Below, in pieces: positions 1 to 8,134 of a stretch of 64,000 bases of DNA. Position numbers and translations under genes: made by a program. Origin of the DNA: Mycobacterium sp. DL440. Its GTDB lineage: Bacteria; Actinomycetota; Actinomycetes; Mycobacteriales; Mycobacteriaceae. Positions within the stretch are counted from its first letter, which is position 1. Each line of letters begins with the position of its first letter. A model generated the notes under the pieces. The model made no database searches and was not told the DNA's origin. It saw only the letters and a program-made list of their open reading frames with translations. The stretch spans positions 5,906,473 to 5,970,472 of the forward strand of contig NZ_CP050191.1 in NCBI RefSeq assembly GCF_011745145.1, in the 5' to 3' direction.

Positions 1-320
1 CGAATCCGCTGCCGGTCAACCGGGCCCGGCTGGTGCTGTGGGCCGACGCGGTGACCAACCCGTCCGAGGAGATCCGGCCCGCGATGGTGGCCACGGACCG
101 GGAATTCCGTGAGGAGATCGAGAAGCGACTGCACTTGGCCGTGGCATCCGGTCAGGTCGCCCCATCGGTCGACGCCCACGGATTGGCCACCGTCATCATC
201 GCCATGCTTCGTGGTGTCGCCCTGCAGGCACTCGTCGATGAACACGTCGACCTGGCCGCAGCCCGGTCGGAAATCGAACAGTTACTGACCATCCGACTGA
301 CCCGGGAGGACCCGTCATGA
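1..320 (+). CDS. TetR-family regulator, C-terminal part (cut by window start)
   Basis: The reading frame is open from base 3 and ends at 320, giving about 105 residues with no start codon in the window. The sequence is helical and contains a stretch typical of TetR ligand-binding domains (LATVIIAMLRGVALQALVDE, then a final helix EIEQLLTIRLTRE). The DNA-binding helix-turn-helix would lie before base 1. Its stop codon overlaps the start of the next gene (ATGA), so it is translationally coupled to the VOC and AhpD-like genes that follow and probably regulates them. TetR assignment is inferred from the C-terminal half only; it agrees with recalled gene order near Rv0273c. Confidence 0.6.
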   Translation, partial: NPLPVNRARLVLWADAVTNPSEEIRPAMVATDREFREEIEKRLHLAVASGQVAPSVDAHGLATVIIAMLRGVALQALVDEHVDLAAARSEIEQLLTIRLTREDPS

Positions 321-841
321 GCCGAATCTTCGGAAATATCAACCAGATCGGATACGTGGTGCCCGATATCCACGCCTCGATGGACCACTGGGCCCGGTGC
401 GGTGTCGGACCGTGGTTCTACATCGAGAACGTCGTCACCGACTACTTCCGCTACCGCGGAGAGGATTCGGCGATGACGATGAGTGTCGCGCTGGCCAACT
501 CCGGAGATGTCCAGCTCGAACTGATCCAACCCACCAACGACGCCCCGTCGATGTACCGCGACTTCCTGAACTCCGGACGCGAAGGCGCTCAGCACCTCGC
601 CTACTGGAGCACTGACTACCAGGCGCTCTATGACCGTGCGCTGGCCGCCGGCTACACCGTCGGCCAGGAAGGCAGCATCGGCGGAGACCAAGGCCGGTTC
701 GCCTATCTCGAAACCGAATTCGGCCAAGGTACGGTCATCGAGATCAGCGACATCAGCGGACCCAAGGGGCAGATGTTCGCCTACGTCCGCGAGGTTGCCG
801 CCAACTGGGACGGTACCGAGCCGATCCGGGTACTCGGATGA
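317..841 (+). CDS. VOC/glyoxalase-fold protein
   Basis: This 174-residue protein begins with a typical vicinal-oxygen-chelate opening (NQIGYVVPDIHASMDHWA) and repeats the fold in its second half (EGAQHLAYWSTDYQALYDRA ... YLETEFGQGTVIEI). Likely metal ligands are the His in QHLAYW and the Glu in TVIEI, as in glyoxalase and bleomycin-resistance relatives; the substrate cannot be read from sequence. It overlaps both neighbours by 4 bp (ATGA at each end), so TetR, VOC and the CMD-like gene form one tight operon. It is probably the equivalent of Rv0274 by position. Confidence 0.75.
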   Translation: MSRIFGNINQIGYVVPDIHASMDHWARCGVGPWFYIENVVTDYFRYRGEDSAMTMSVALANSGDVQLELIQPTNDAPSMYRDFLNSGREGAQHLAYWSTDYQALYDRALAAGYTVGQEGSIGGDQGRFAYLETEFGQGTVIEISDISGPKGQMFAYVREVAANWDGTEPIRVLG

Positions 842-1356
842 CCACTGAATTCACCTACCCGGACCTCGACGCGCTCACTCCGGAACTGCGCGAGGCTGTC
901 ACCAGCCGGGCATCGCTGAACATCTTCCGCATGATCACTCACACTCCGAACCTGGCGCCGGGCTTCCTGTCCATGGCAGCTGATGTGCTGCAACACAACT
1001 CGTTGCCGGCAACGTGGCGGGAGCTGGTGATCCTGCGGGTCGGGTACCGCTACGACGCTGGTTACGAGACCTATCAGCACGTCAACATCGGGCGCGCGAT
1101 CGGGATGAGCGAGGATGCGATCGCGGCCGCCGAGTCGGGATCGGCGGACAGGGTCGATGAGCAGGAGGCCCTGCTGCTGCGGTTGACCGATGTGCTGCTC
1201 GACAACCACACCCTCACCGATGCCGAACGTGATGAAGCGCTGACATTCCTGACGGTCAACCAGCTGGCGGATCTCACGCTGACCGTCGGCTTCTACCAAC
1301 TGGTGTGCAACTTCCTCAACACCTTCGGTGTCCGGCCCGAGGATGCGGACCGCTGA
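838..1356 (+). CDS. Carboxymuconolactone decarboxylase (AhpD-like) family protein
   Basis: This 172-residue all-helical protein carries the CMD-family core (TWRELVILRVGYRYDAGYE then YQHVNIGRAIG). The peroxidase CxxC pair of true AhpD is absent: the only cysteine is near the C-terminus (YQLVCNFLNTFG). It is therefore more likely a decarboxylase or lyase-like relative acting on a small ring or acyl substrate than an antioxidant protein. The start ATG overlaps the VOC stop codon by 4 bp. Pairing with a VOC protein and a TetR regulator suggests a small catabolic or detoxification operon; the substrate is unknown. Confidence 0.75.
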   Translation: MTTEFTYPDLDALTPELREAVTSRASLNIFRMITHTPNLAPGFLSMAADVLQHNSLPATWRELVILRVGYRYDAGYETYQHVNIGRAIGMSEDAIAAAESGSADRVDEQEALLLRLTDVLLDNHTLTDAERDEALTFLTVNQLADLTLTVGFYQLVCNFLNTFGVRPEDADR

Positions 1357-1364
1357 GACCCTCG

Positions 1365-1979
1365 TCAGTTTCCGGGTTGCTGCGTGCCGGCCAGTGCGTC
1401 GAGCATCGAGCGCAACTGGCCGATGAGCTGCTCCGGGGAGAGGGTGACCTCGCCGGACAGCCACGCACTGATCGTCTGTGTCACCCCGCCGACGGCGAAA
1501 TGCGATGTGGCCCTGAGATAGTCGTTCGTGCGCAGCTGTAACGCATCGCCGGCGTGCTGACCGAGCAGCGCCGCGAAGAGCGCGGTGGATTCGACGCGCT
1601 TGCGGGTCAGTACGTCGTTGGACAGTTTGACGCTGAACAGCAGCCGGCCGATCCGCCGGTCCTGGGCGATCAGATGCACGATGTTGGCCATCCCGGCAGT
1701 GGTCTGGTCGGCCAGCGGAACGGCGGCGACGGCAGCCTGTGTCGAGGTCGCGATATCAGCGATCACCCAGTCGTAGACGGCGGCGATGAAGTCATCTTTG
1801 TCGGCGAAGCTCTCGTAGAAATACCGGGCGGCCAGCCCCGCGCTGCGGCACACGGCGCGCACGGTGACCTCGGCGTCTTCGGCTCCCAGCAGGTCCAGAC
1901 CGGCCTCCAGCAACTGGCTGCGGCGCTGCGCCAGGCGGTCGGCGGCTTCGACGCCGCGGTAGGGGCGGACCTGCTTCAC
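1365..1979 (-). CDS. TetR-family transcriptional regulator
   Basis: This 204-residue protein has an N-terminal TetR helix-turn-helix at about residues 15-65 (RRSQLLEAGLDLLG ... VTVRAVCRSAGLAARYFYESF, then DKDDFIAAVYDWV). The rest is a helical ligand-binding and dimer domain. It converges on the CMD-like gene with only 8 bp between and is divergent from the DUF2236 gene at 2057. A palindrome 11 bp before its start is a likely autoregulatory operator also controlling the divergent gene. It corresponds by position to Rv0275c. Confidence 0.85.
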   Translation of the reverse strand: MKQVRPYRGVEAADRLAQRRSQLLEAGLDLLGAEDAEVTVRAVCRSAGLAARYFYESFADKDDFIAAVYDWVIADIATSTQAAVAAVPLADQTTAGMANIVHLIAQDRRIGRLLFSVKLSNDVLTRKRVESTALFAALLGQHAGDALQLRTNDYLRATSHFAVGGVTQTISAWLSGEVTLSPEQLIGQLRSMLDALAGTQQPGN

Positions 1980-1989
1980 CCAGATATCT

Positions 1990-2001
1990 TGACACCTGTC
2001 A
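1990..2001. promoter_or_regulatory. Candidate TetR operator
   Basis: A perfect inverted repeat, TGACA-CC-TGTCA, sits between the divergent TetR (start 1979) and DUF2236 (start 2057) genes. Position and symmetry suit a TetR operator. This is inferred from position and symmetry only. Confidence 0.45.
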
Positions 2002-2056
2002 GTCCGGCAGGCCAGTATCAGGAAACAGAGGTTCTCAGTTTCTGGAAGGGGTGGCC

Positions 2057-2956
2057 ATGACGGTCAGCGAACCGATCCCGCACGTCGAACGGCCGATGAA
2101 CGAGTCGGCGCGTCCCGGCCCCGTACCCAAGCGCCGGCGGGGCGCCGGCTTCGACGACGGGCTGATGGGTGTGGCGCTGCTGGCCGGCCCGGCCAACGTG
2201 ATCATGCAGCTGGCCAACCCCGGCGTCGGCTACGGCGTCGTCGAGAGCCGCGTCGAGAGCGGCCGCACCGACCTGCACCCGATCAAGAGGGCCAGGACCA
2301 CCTTCACCTACCTGGCCGTGGCCACCCGGGGCAGCGACGCGCAGAAGGCGGCCTACCGGCGTGCGGTCAACAAGGCGCACGCGCAGGTGTACTCCACCGA
2401 GGACAGCCCGGTGAAGTACAACGCGTTCGACAAGAACCTTCAGCTGTGGGTGGCCGCGTGCCTCTACAAGGGCGGGGTCGACGTGTTCCGGATGTTCATC
2501 GGCGAATTGGACGACGAGACCGCCGACCGGCACTACCGTGACAGCGTCACGATGGGCACCACACTGCAGGTGCCCGAGGACATGTGGCCGGCCGACCGGG
2601 CCGCGTTCGACCGGTACTGGGACGAATCCCTGGAACAGCTGCACATCGACGACACCGTGCGCGGCTATCTGTATCCGATCGCCGCGGGCCGGCCCAAGAA
2701 TCCGAAACTGCCCCGCTTCGTGCAGAGCCGACTCGATACCGTCGCCCTGCTGATCACCACGGGATTCCTGCCGCAGCGGTTCCGGGAGGAAATGCGGTTG
2801 CCGTGGGATGCCAAGAGCCAGAAGCGGTTCGACCGGCTGATCTCCGTGCTGCGCACGATCAACGACGCGCTGCCCTCGTTCGTGCGGCAGTTCCCCTTCA
2901 ATCTCTTGCTCAAGGACCTCGACTGGCGAATCCGGACCGGGCGTCCGTTGGTTTGA
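2057..2956 (+). CDS. DUF2236 (MpaB-like oxygenase family) protein
   Basis: This 299-residue protein belongs to the DUF2236 / latex-clearing-protein superfamily of helical, probably haem-binding proteins. Visible family features are LAGPANVIMQLANPGVGYGV near residue 45, RARTTFTYLAVATRG, and the AHAQVYS and DKNLQLWVAACLYKGG segments where the histidine and aromatic core lie. The biochemical role in mycobacteria is unknown. A GTG at 2051 is possible, but the purine-rich GGAAGGGG at 2044-2051 leaves proper spacing only for the ATG at 2057. It is divergent from the TetR gene and is probably controlled by it. It matches Rv0276 in position and length. Confidence 0.75.
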   Translation: MTVSEPIPHVERPMNESARPGPVPKRRRGAGFDDGLMGVALLAGPANVIMQLANPGVGYGVVESRVESGRTDLHPIKRARTTFTYLAVATRGSDAQKAAYRRAVNKAHAQVYSTEDSPVKYNAFDKNLQLWVAACLYKGGVDVFRMFIGELDDETADRHYRDSVTMGTTLQVPEDMWPADRAAFDRYWDESLEQLHIDDTVRGYLYPIAAGRPKNPKLPRFVQSRLDTVALLITTGFLPQRFREEMRLPWDAKSQKRFDRLISVLRTINDALPSFVRQFPFNLLLKDLDWRIRTGRPLV

Positions 2957-2962
2957 TGCCGG

Positions 2963-3394
2963 TCAGTCCAGATCCGGCCTGATATGGCGGATAGAGGTGA
3001 ACCGGGCAAAGTCCCGGTCGAGGCTGACCACGGAGCAGTGGTGTTCGGTCGCAATGGCGGCCAACACGGCGTCGGGGATCAGGTCGCCCACGGCGTCGGC
3101 TTCTTCGCACAGCTCCTGCAGCAGTGTGAGATGGCGCGGTCCCGGCCCGATCTGCAGATGGTTGGGTTGCGCATCCACAGCCGTGATGAACGAGAACACA
3201 TCGCTGCGGGGCGTGGGGACGTCGAAGATTCGCCTGTTGGTGGCCAATCGTAGAAACGATGCCCAGACCAAGGTCGGGACGGCGAAGGGCTCGTCCCTGT
3301 CGAGGAGGTGGTCGAACCAGCCTTTGACCGATTGGTGATCCGGATGGTCGGCGCGGTGCGCGGCGAGCATGACGTTGACATCGAGCAGGAACAT
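2963..3394 (-). CDS. vapC25: PIN-domain toxin, VapC25-like
   Basis: This 143-residue PIN-domain ribonuclease opens with [12 protein letters not shown], whose Asp5 is the first metal-binding acid. Further acidic residues appear in [13 protein letters not shown] and VSLDRDF, as in the VapC active site. VapC toxins are Mg2+-dependent RNases neutralised by the cognate VapB. The gene follows vapB25 by 6 bp on the same strand, and the pair lies directly beside the DUF2236 gene, as I recall for Rv0277c. The family assignment is firm; the target RNA is not visible. Confidence 0.85.
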   Translation of the reverse strand: MFLLDVNVMLAAHRADHPDHQSVKGWFDHLLDRDEPFAVPTLVWASFLRLATNRRIFDVPTPRSDVFSFITAVDAQPNHLQIGPGPRHLTLLQELCEEADAVGDLIPDAVLAAIATEHHCSVVSLDRDFARFTSIRHIRPDLD

Positions 3395-3400
3395 AGGTGG

Positions 3401-3658
3401 CTACCGGAGCGAGTTGAGTTCGATGGTCTCGTCGAGAGTTTCGTGTAATGCCCGGTTCGACCGCAGGTCGATGCCCGGGCGGGGGCCACTGCCACCGGTG
3501 AACACCGGAATGTCGGGCCGCGGCGCGCGGATTTGCTCGGCTGCCAGTTCACGGCGCAGCGCGTCCTCGACAAGCGAGCCGAGTGACTGCCCCCGCTGTC
3601 GAGCGCGACGCTTGGCCGCGGCCAGCAGCTCATCGGCGATTGCGATGGTAGTGCGCAT
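3401..3658 (-). CDS. vapB25: Antitoxin, VapB25-like (ribbon-helix-helix)
   Basis: This 85-residue antitoxin starts [20 protein letters not shown], a ribbon-helix-helix DNA-binding strand and first helix, followed by [17 protein letters not shown]. The C-terminal half, which is Pro/Gly-rich and then acidic, would wrap around the VapC toxin. It is the first gene of the vapBC pair. A palindrome overlaps its start codon, which fits autoregulation by the VapBC complex. Confidence 0.85.
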   Translation of the reverse strand: MRTTIAIADELLAAAKRRARQRGQSLGSLVEDALRRELAAEQIRAPRPDIPVFTGGSGPRPGIDLRSNRALHETLDETIELNSLR

Positions 3659-3668
3659 GATGTCATGC
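3655..3668. promoter_or_regulatory. Candidate VapBC25 operator
   Basis: The inverted repeat GCATGA-TG-TCATGC overlaps the vapB25 start codon. Just beyond it lies a direct repeat, GCATCACGC/GCATCAC. VapBC complexes usually repress their own promoter through such sites. No experiment is implied; the call rests on symmetry and position. Confidence 0.4.
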
Positions 3669-3728
3669 TACGTGCATCACGCGCATCACCCGGTGGAGCT
3701 GCCAGAATCGGGGCGTATCCTCGCGCCG

Positions 3729-4631
3729 GTGAGCACCGGACGCACAGACACAGACAACTGGGATATCACCACGAGCGTAGGTTCGACAGCGTTATTCGTC
3801 GCTGCCTCAAGGGCATTGGAGGCGCGAAAGCCTGATCCCCTCGCCATCGATCGGTATGCCGAGGCGTTCTGCCGCGCGGTTGGCGGCGAGTGGACGACCG
3901 CGGTCGAGGGCACCGACCCCGACCATCCGTTGCAGACCGAATTCGGCGAGAGCTTCGTCAACTTCCAGGGCGCCCGGACCAAGTATTTCGACGAGTACTT
4001 CACCCGGGCCATCGACGCCGGGGTCAAACAGGTTGTCCTCTTGGCGGCCGGTCTGGACTCGCGGGCCTACCGCCTGCCGTGGTCCGACGGCACCGTGATC
4101 TACGAGTTGGATCAGCCCCGCGTGCTCGAGTTCAAGCGCGAGACCATCGACCGGCTCGGCGAGGCGCCGACGGCGGAGCGGCGCGAGGTGGCGATCGACC
4201 TCCGCGAGGACTGGCCCGCGGCGCTGCGCGCGAGCGGCTTCGATCCGTCGCGGCCCTCGGCGTGGATCGCCGAGGGGCTGTTGATCTATCTGCCTGCCAC
4301 AGCACAGGAACAGTTATTTGCTGGAATCGATGCGCTGGCCGCGCCGGGAAGCTTCGTCGGCATCGAGGAAGCGACGCCGATGCCGGACGAGGCATTCGAG
4401 GCCAAGCGCGCCGAAGCGGTGTCCTCCGGCGAGGAGAACGCGTTCTTCACGCTGGTGTACAACCAGCAGCACGCGCCCGCGGCGCAGTGGTTCGGCGAGC
4501 AGGGCTGGGATGCCGCTGCGACACCGCTGCATGACTGCCTGCGCCGGGCGGGACGACCCGTGCCCGCTCCAGACTCCGAAGCAGGCCTGATGACGGGAAC
4601 TATCACCCTCGTGTCTGCGACCAAAAGGTGA
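3729..4631 (+). CDS. SAM-dependent methyltransferase, LCMT/TIGR00027 family
   Basis: This 300-residue protein starts at GTG 3729 ([20 protein letters not shown]); the open frame upstream is antisense to vapB25 and unlikely to be coding. Family hallmarks are [16 protein letters not shown], the SAM-binding loop [15 protein letters not shown] at about residues 100-115, the acidic [14 protein letters not shown] that contacts the ribose, and AEGLLIYLP. Mycobacteria carry many such putative methyltransferases of unknown substrate. It ends just before the ESX-3 leader, matching Rv0281 in place and size. Confidence 0.85.
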   Translation: MSTGRTDTDNWDITTSVGSTALFVAASRALEARKPDPLAIDRYAEAFCRAVGGEWTTAVEGTDPDHPLQTEFGESFVNFQGARTKYFDEYFTRAIDAGVKQVVLLAAGLDSRAYRLPWSDGTVIYELDQPRVLEFKRETIDRLGEAPTAERREVAIDLREDWPAALRASGFDPSRPSAWIAEGLLIYLPATAQEQLFAGIDALAAPGSFVGIEEATPMPDEAFEAKRAEAVSSGEENAFFTLVYNQQHAPAAQWFGEQGWDAAATPLHDCLRRAGRPVPAPDSEAGLMTGTITLVSATKR

Positions 4632-4685
4632 GGCAGTTCACGACCTAGCTCGAGTACGTGCCTCTCGACACTTAAGTTATGCAAT

Positions 4686-4716
4686 GCTAACTTCAGCAAA
4701 AGTTAGCTTAGCCATA
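4686..4716. promoter_or_regulatory. ESX-3 leader: inverted repeat and IdeR-like box
   Basis: An AT-rich stretch in otherwise GC-rich DNA lies 45-75 bp before eccA3. It holds a perfect inverted repeat, GCTAACTT (4686-4693) and AAGTTAGC (4700-4707). Overlapping it at 4698-4716 is a sequence matching the 19-bp mycobacterial IdeR iron-box consensus at 11 positions exactly and at about 14 if degenerate positions are allowed. Known ESX-3 loci are induced by iron limitation through IdeR, so this is the expected control site. It is an eye-made alignment. Confidence 0.55.
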
Positions 4717-4760
4717 CATAAGGGAGAGATTCGGGGGCTTAGTCGCTCCCGTGCACGCAT

Positions 4761-6587
4761 ATGGGTAGTGACACGCTTGCGGCTCCGCCTCAGGGAGCGC
4801 CCCGGCTCGATCGCGATGTGATCAGCCGCTTCGCCACATGTTGTCGTGCGCTGGGCTTGACGGTGAACGACCGGCAGCGGCCGGCCGACCTCACCGCAGC
4901 CCGGTCCGGCTTTGCCGGATTGGCACACATCGCGCACGACCACTGTGACGCCTGGACCGGCCTGGCCGCCGCGGGCGACGTGTCCGGTGCGGTCATCGAC
5001 GCGGTCTGGCGGACCCGGGCCAGTGCCGGTCTGCTGCAGCGCCAGATCGATCTGGCTGCCGGCGACCTGGGTTTCACCTATGACAGTGGGCTGTACCTGC
5101 AGTTCCGCGCCAGCGAGGTGGACGACTTTCAGCTGGCCTACGCCGCGCGCCGGGCTGCCGAGGGTCAGCTCGCCGAGGCCGACGCGCTGGTGGGCGAGCT
5201 GCTCGCCCGCCGGCCGGGGTGGCTGAACGCCACCTGGCTGCGGGTGGCGGTCAACCACCGCGCCCAGCGCTGGAACGACGTGGTGCGGCTGCTCACCCCG
5301 GTCGTCACCGACCCGTCGCTCGACGAGATCACCGGGCACGCCGCGCGGATCACCCTCGGCATCGCGCTGGCCCGGCTCGGCATGTTGGCACCCGCCCTGT
5401 CGTACCTGGAGGACCCGTCCGGCCCGATCGCGGTGGCCGCGCTCGACGGCGCACTGGCCAAGGCGCTGACCTTGCGTGGGCAGGGCGAGGACGAAGACGC
5501 CGGCGAGGTGCTGCAGGACCTCTTCGCCGCGCACCCGGAAAACAAGCAGGTCGAAGAGGCGCTGTCAGATCCGACCTTCGGGCTGCTCATCACCACGGCC
5601 GCCCGTATCGACGCCCGCACCGACCCGTGGGACTCGGAGACCGAACCGTCGGAGTCCGACTTCGTCGACCCGGGGGCCAAGGAGCGCAAGGCGCACCTGC
5701 TGGTCGAGGCCGAAGCCGAGCTCGCCGAGTTCATCGGCCTGGAAGAAGTGAAGTTCCAGGTGGCGCGGCTGAAGAGCTCGGTCGCCATGTCGATCCGGCG
5801 CCAGGAGCGTGGGCTGGCCGTGGCGCAACGCACCAACCACCTCGTGTTCGCCGGTCCGCCTGGAACGGGTAAGACCACCATCGCCCGCGTGGTCGCCAAG
5901 ATCTATTGCGGCTTGGGGCTTCTCAAGAAGGAGACGGTCCGCGAGGTTCACCGCGCCGACCTGATCGGTCAGCACATCGGTGAGACCGAAGCCAAGACCA
6001 ACGCCATCATCGACAGCGCGCTGGACGGCGTGCTGTTCCTCGACGAGGCCTACGCGCTGGTGTCCACCGGCGCCAAGAACGACTTCGGTCTGGTCGCCAT
6101 CGACACCCTGCTGGCCCGCATGGAGAACGACCGTGACCGGCTCGTGGTGATCGTCGCGGGGTACCGCAAGGACCTCGACATGTTCCTGGACACCAACGAG
6201 GGTCTGCGTTCGCGCTTCACCCGCAGCATCGACTTCCCGTCGTACTCCTCGTCCGAACTCGTCGAGATCGCCGAGCGGATGGCCGAGAAGCGCGACAGCA
6301 CGTTCGAGAAGGCCGCGCACGACGACATGGAGAAGCTGTTCGGTTACCTGGCCGAGGCCACCATGCCCGACGCCCAAGGTGTGCCGCGGCGCTGCCTCGA
6401 CATCGCCGGTAACGGCCGCTTCGTCCGCAACCTGGTCGAGCGTTCCGAGGAGGAGCGCGAGTACCGCCTCGATCATTCCGACAACGACGACTTCACCGAC
6501 GAGGAAATGATGACGATCACCGCCGGTGACGTGAACAATTCGGCCGGCCCGCTGCTGCGCGGCCTGGGTCTGACGGTGCCCGCATGA
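4761..6587 (+). CDS. eccA3: ESX-3 AAA+ ATPase EccA3
   Basis: This 608-residue cytosolic AAA+ ATPase of the ESX-3 system has a TPR-like helical N-terminal half (about 1-285) and a C-terminal CbxX/CfqX-type AAA domain. Walker A is GPPGTGKT at residues 365-372 and Walker B is VLFLDEAY with D428-E429, followed by sensor and arginine-finger regions (GYRKDLDMFL, EGLRSRFTRSIDFP). EccA proteins are thought to help release PE/PPE or EspG-bound substrates. It is the first gene of the ESX-3 cluster and overlaps eccB3 by 4 bp. An AT-rich IdeR-like leader precedes it. No strong ribosome-binding site is visible before ATG 4761. Confidence 0.95.
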   Translation: MGSDTLAAPPQGAPRLDRDVISRFATCCRALGLTVNDRQRPADLTAARSGFAGLAHIAHDHCDAWTGLAAAGDVSGAVIDAVWRTRASAGLLQRQIDLAAGDLGFTYDSGLYLQFRASEVDDFQLAYAARRAAEGQLAEADALVGELLARRPGWLNATWLRVAVNHRAQRWNDVVRLLTPVVTDPSLDEITGHAARITLGIALARLGMLAPALSYLEDPSGPIAVAALDGALAKALTLRGQGEDEDAGEVLQDLFAAHPENKQVEEALSDPTFGLLITTAARIDARTDPWDSETEPSESDFVDPGAKERKAHLLVEAEAELAEFIGLEEVKFQVARLKSSVAMSIRRQERGLAVAQRTNHLVFAGPPGTGKTTIARVVAKIYCGLGLLKKETVREVHRADLIGQHIGETEAKTNAIIDSALDGVLFLDEAYALVSTGAKNDFGLVAIDTLLARMENDRDRLVVIVAGYRKDLDMFLDTNEGLRSRFTRSIDFPSYSSSELVEIAERMAEKRDSTFEKAAHDDMEKLFGYLAEATMPDAQGVPRRCLDIAGNGRFVRNLVERSEEEREYRLDHSDNDDFTDEEMMTITAGDVNNSAGPLLRGLGLTVPA

Positions 6588-8134
6588 CCGCGCCCGATCC
6601 GGACCGGCGCTCGTTCGCGTCCCGCACACCGAACAACGAAAACCCCGATCAGGTGTCGTACCGGCGTGGCTTTGTCACCAAGAACCAGGTGACGGGCTGG
6701 CGATTCGTCATGCGCCGCATTGCTTCTGGCGTGGCGCTGCACGACACCCGCATGTTGGTCGACCCGCTGCGTACGCAGAGCCGAGCGGTGATGACCGGTG
6801 CCCTGATCCTGGTCACGGGTCTGATCGGTTGCTTCCTGTTCTCGTTGTTCCGGCCGGGTGGGACTGCAGGTAACGATGCAGTGCTCGCCGACCGGTCGAC
6901 GGCTGCCTTGTATGTCCGGGTTGGCGAGCAGCTGCACCCCGTGCTCAACCTGACCTCGGCGCGGTTGATCGCCGGCAAGGCGGACAACCCCGTCACCGTC
7001 AAGACCAGCGAGATCGACAAGTTCCCGCGCGGCAACCTGCTGGGCATCCCCGGCGCGCCGGAGCGGATGGTGCAGAGCGCCGGCACCGACGCGGATTGGA
7101 CTGTGTGCGATGCGGTTTCCGGCACCAACGCCGGTGTGACGGTCATTGCAGGCACACTCGCATCGGGTGGTGAGCGTGCCCTGACGCTACCGTCGGATGC
7201 GGCCGTCCTGGTGCACAACAGCGAAGGCCCGACCCCGGGTGACTGGCTGCTGTGGGACGGAAAACGCAGCCCGATCGATCTGGCCAACCGTGCCGTCACC
7301 GATGCACTCGGCCTCGGCGGGCAGATCCCGACGCCGCGGCCCATCGCGGCCGGCCTGTTCAACGCCATCCCCGAAGCTCCGGCACTTGCGGCGCCGCACG
7401 TCGCCGACGCGGGTGCGCCGACGAACTACGAGCTGTCGACTCCTGTGCCCGTCGGTGGTGTGGTGGCGGCCTACGACGCCGACAACACCGCCCGCTACTA
7501 CGCGGTGCTGAATGACGGTCTGCAGCCGGTCTCGCCGGTCCTGGCCTCAATCCTGCGGAACACCAACTCCTATGACCTGGACCAGGCTCCGCGGATCGGG
7601 CCCGACGAGGTGTCGCGGATGCCTGTCTCACGTGCCATCGACACCACCGGCTATCCGGGCGCACCGGTCAAGCTGGTCGCGTCGTCGACCGCCCCGGTGA
7701 CCTGTGCCCAGTGGATCAAGCCGACGGGTGCCACCGAGAGCAAGTTGTCGGTCCTCTCGGGTGCGGCATTGCCGGTGCCGGACGGCCTGCACACCGTCGA
7801 TCTGGTCGGAGCGGGCAGCAACGGCGCCGCCAACCGGGTCGCGTTGACCCCGGGCAGTGGCTACTTCGTCCAGACCGTCGGGGCCGAACCCGGCTCGCCG
7901 ACCGCAGGCTCGTTGTTCTGGGTGAGTGACACCGGCGTCCGGTACGGCATCGACACCGCGGGTGACGGCAAAGTGGTTGAGGCGCTTGGCCTCACCTCGC
8001 CGGCCCTGCCCATTCCGTGGTCGATCCTGACGCAGTTCGCTGCCGGCCCGACCCTGTCCCGTGGCGACGCCCTGACCGCACATGATGCGCTGTCGTCCAA
8101 CGCAAATGCTGCACGCCTGGAGGCGACCCGATGA
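6584..8134 (+). CDS. eccB3: ESX-3 membrane component EccB3
   Basis: This 516-residue protein has a short cytosolic N-terminus ([20 protein letters not shown], the EccB family signature), one membrane helix at about residues 68-90 ([20 protein letters not shown]) and a large periplasmic domain. Two cysteines (TVCDAVSG and PVTCAQW) probably form the conserved disulfide. EccB is one of four core subunits (EccB-C-D-E) of the inner-membrane type VII complex. Coupled by 4-bp overlaps to eccA3 and eccC3. Confidence 0.95.
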   Translation: MTAPDPDRRSFASRTPNNENPDQVSYRRGFVTKNQVTGWRFVMRRIASGVALHDTRMLVDPLRTQSRAVMTGALILVTGLIGCFLFSLFRPGGTAGNDAVLADRSTAALYVRVGEQLHPVLNLTSARLIAGKADNPVTVKTSEIDKFPRGNLLGIPGAPERMVQSAGTDADWTVCDAVSGTNAGVTVIAGTLASGGERALTLPSDAAVLVHNSEGPTPGDWLLWDGKRSPIDLANRAVTDALGLGGQIPTPRPIAAGLFNAIPEAPALAAPHVADAGAPTNYELSTPVPVGGVVAAYDADNTARYYAVLNDGLQPVSPVLASILRNTNSYDLDQAPRIGPDEVSRMPVSRAIDTTGYPGAPVKLVASSTAPVTCAQWIKPTGATESKLSVLSGAALPVPDGLHTVDLVGAGSNGAANRVALTPGSGYFVQTVGAEPGSPTAGSLFWVSDTGVRYGIDTAGDGKVVEALGLTSPALPIPWSILTQFAAGPTLSRGDALTAHDALSSNANAARLEATR

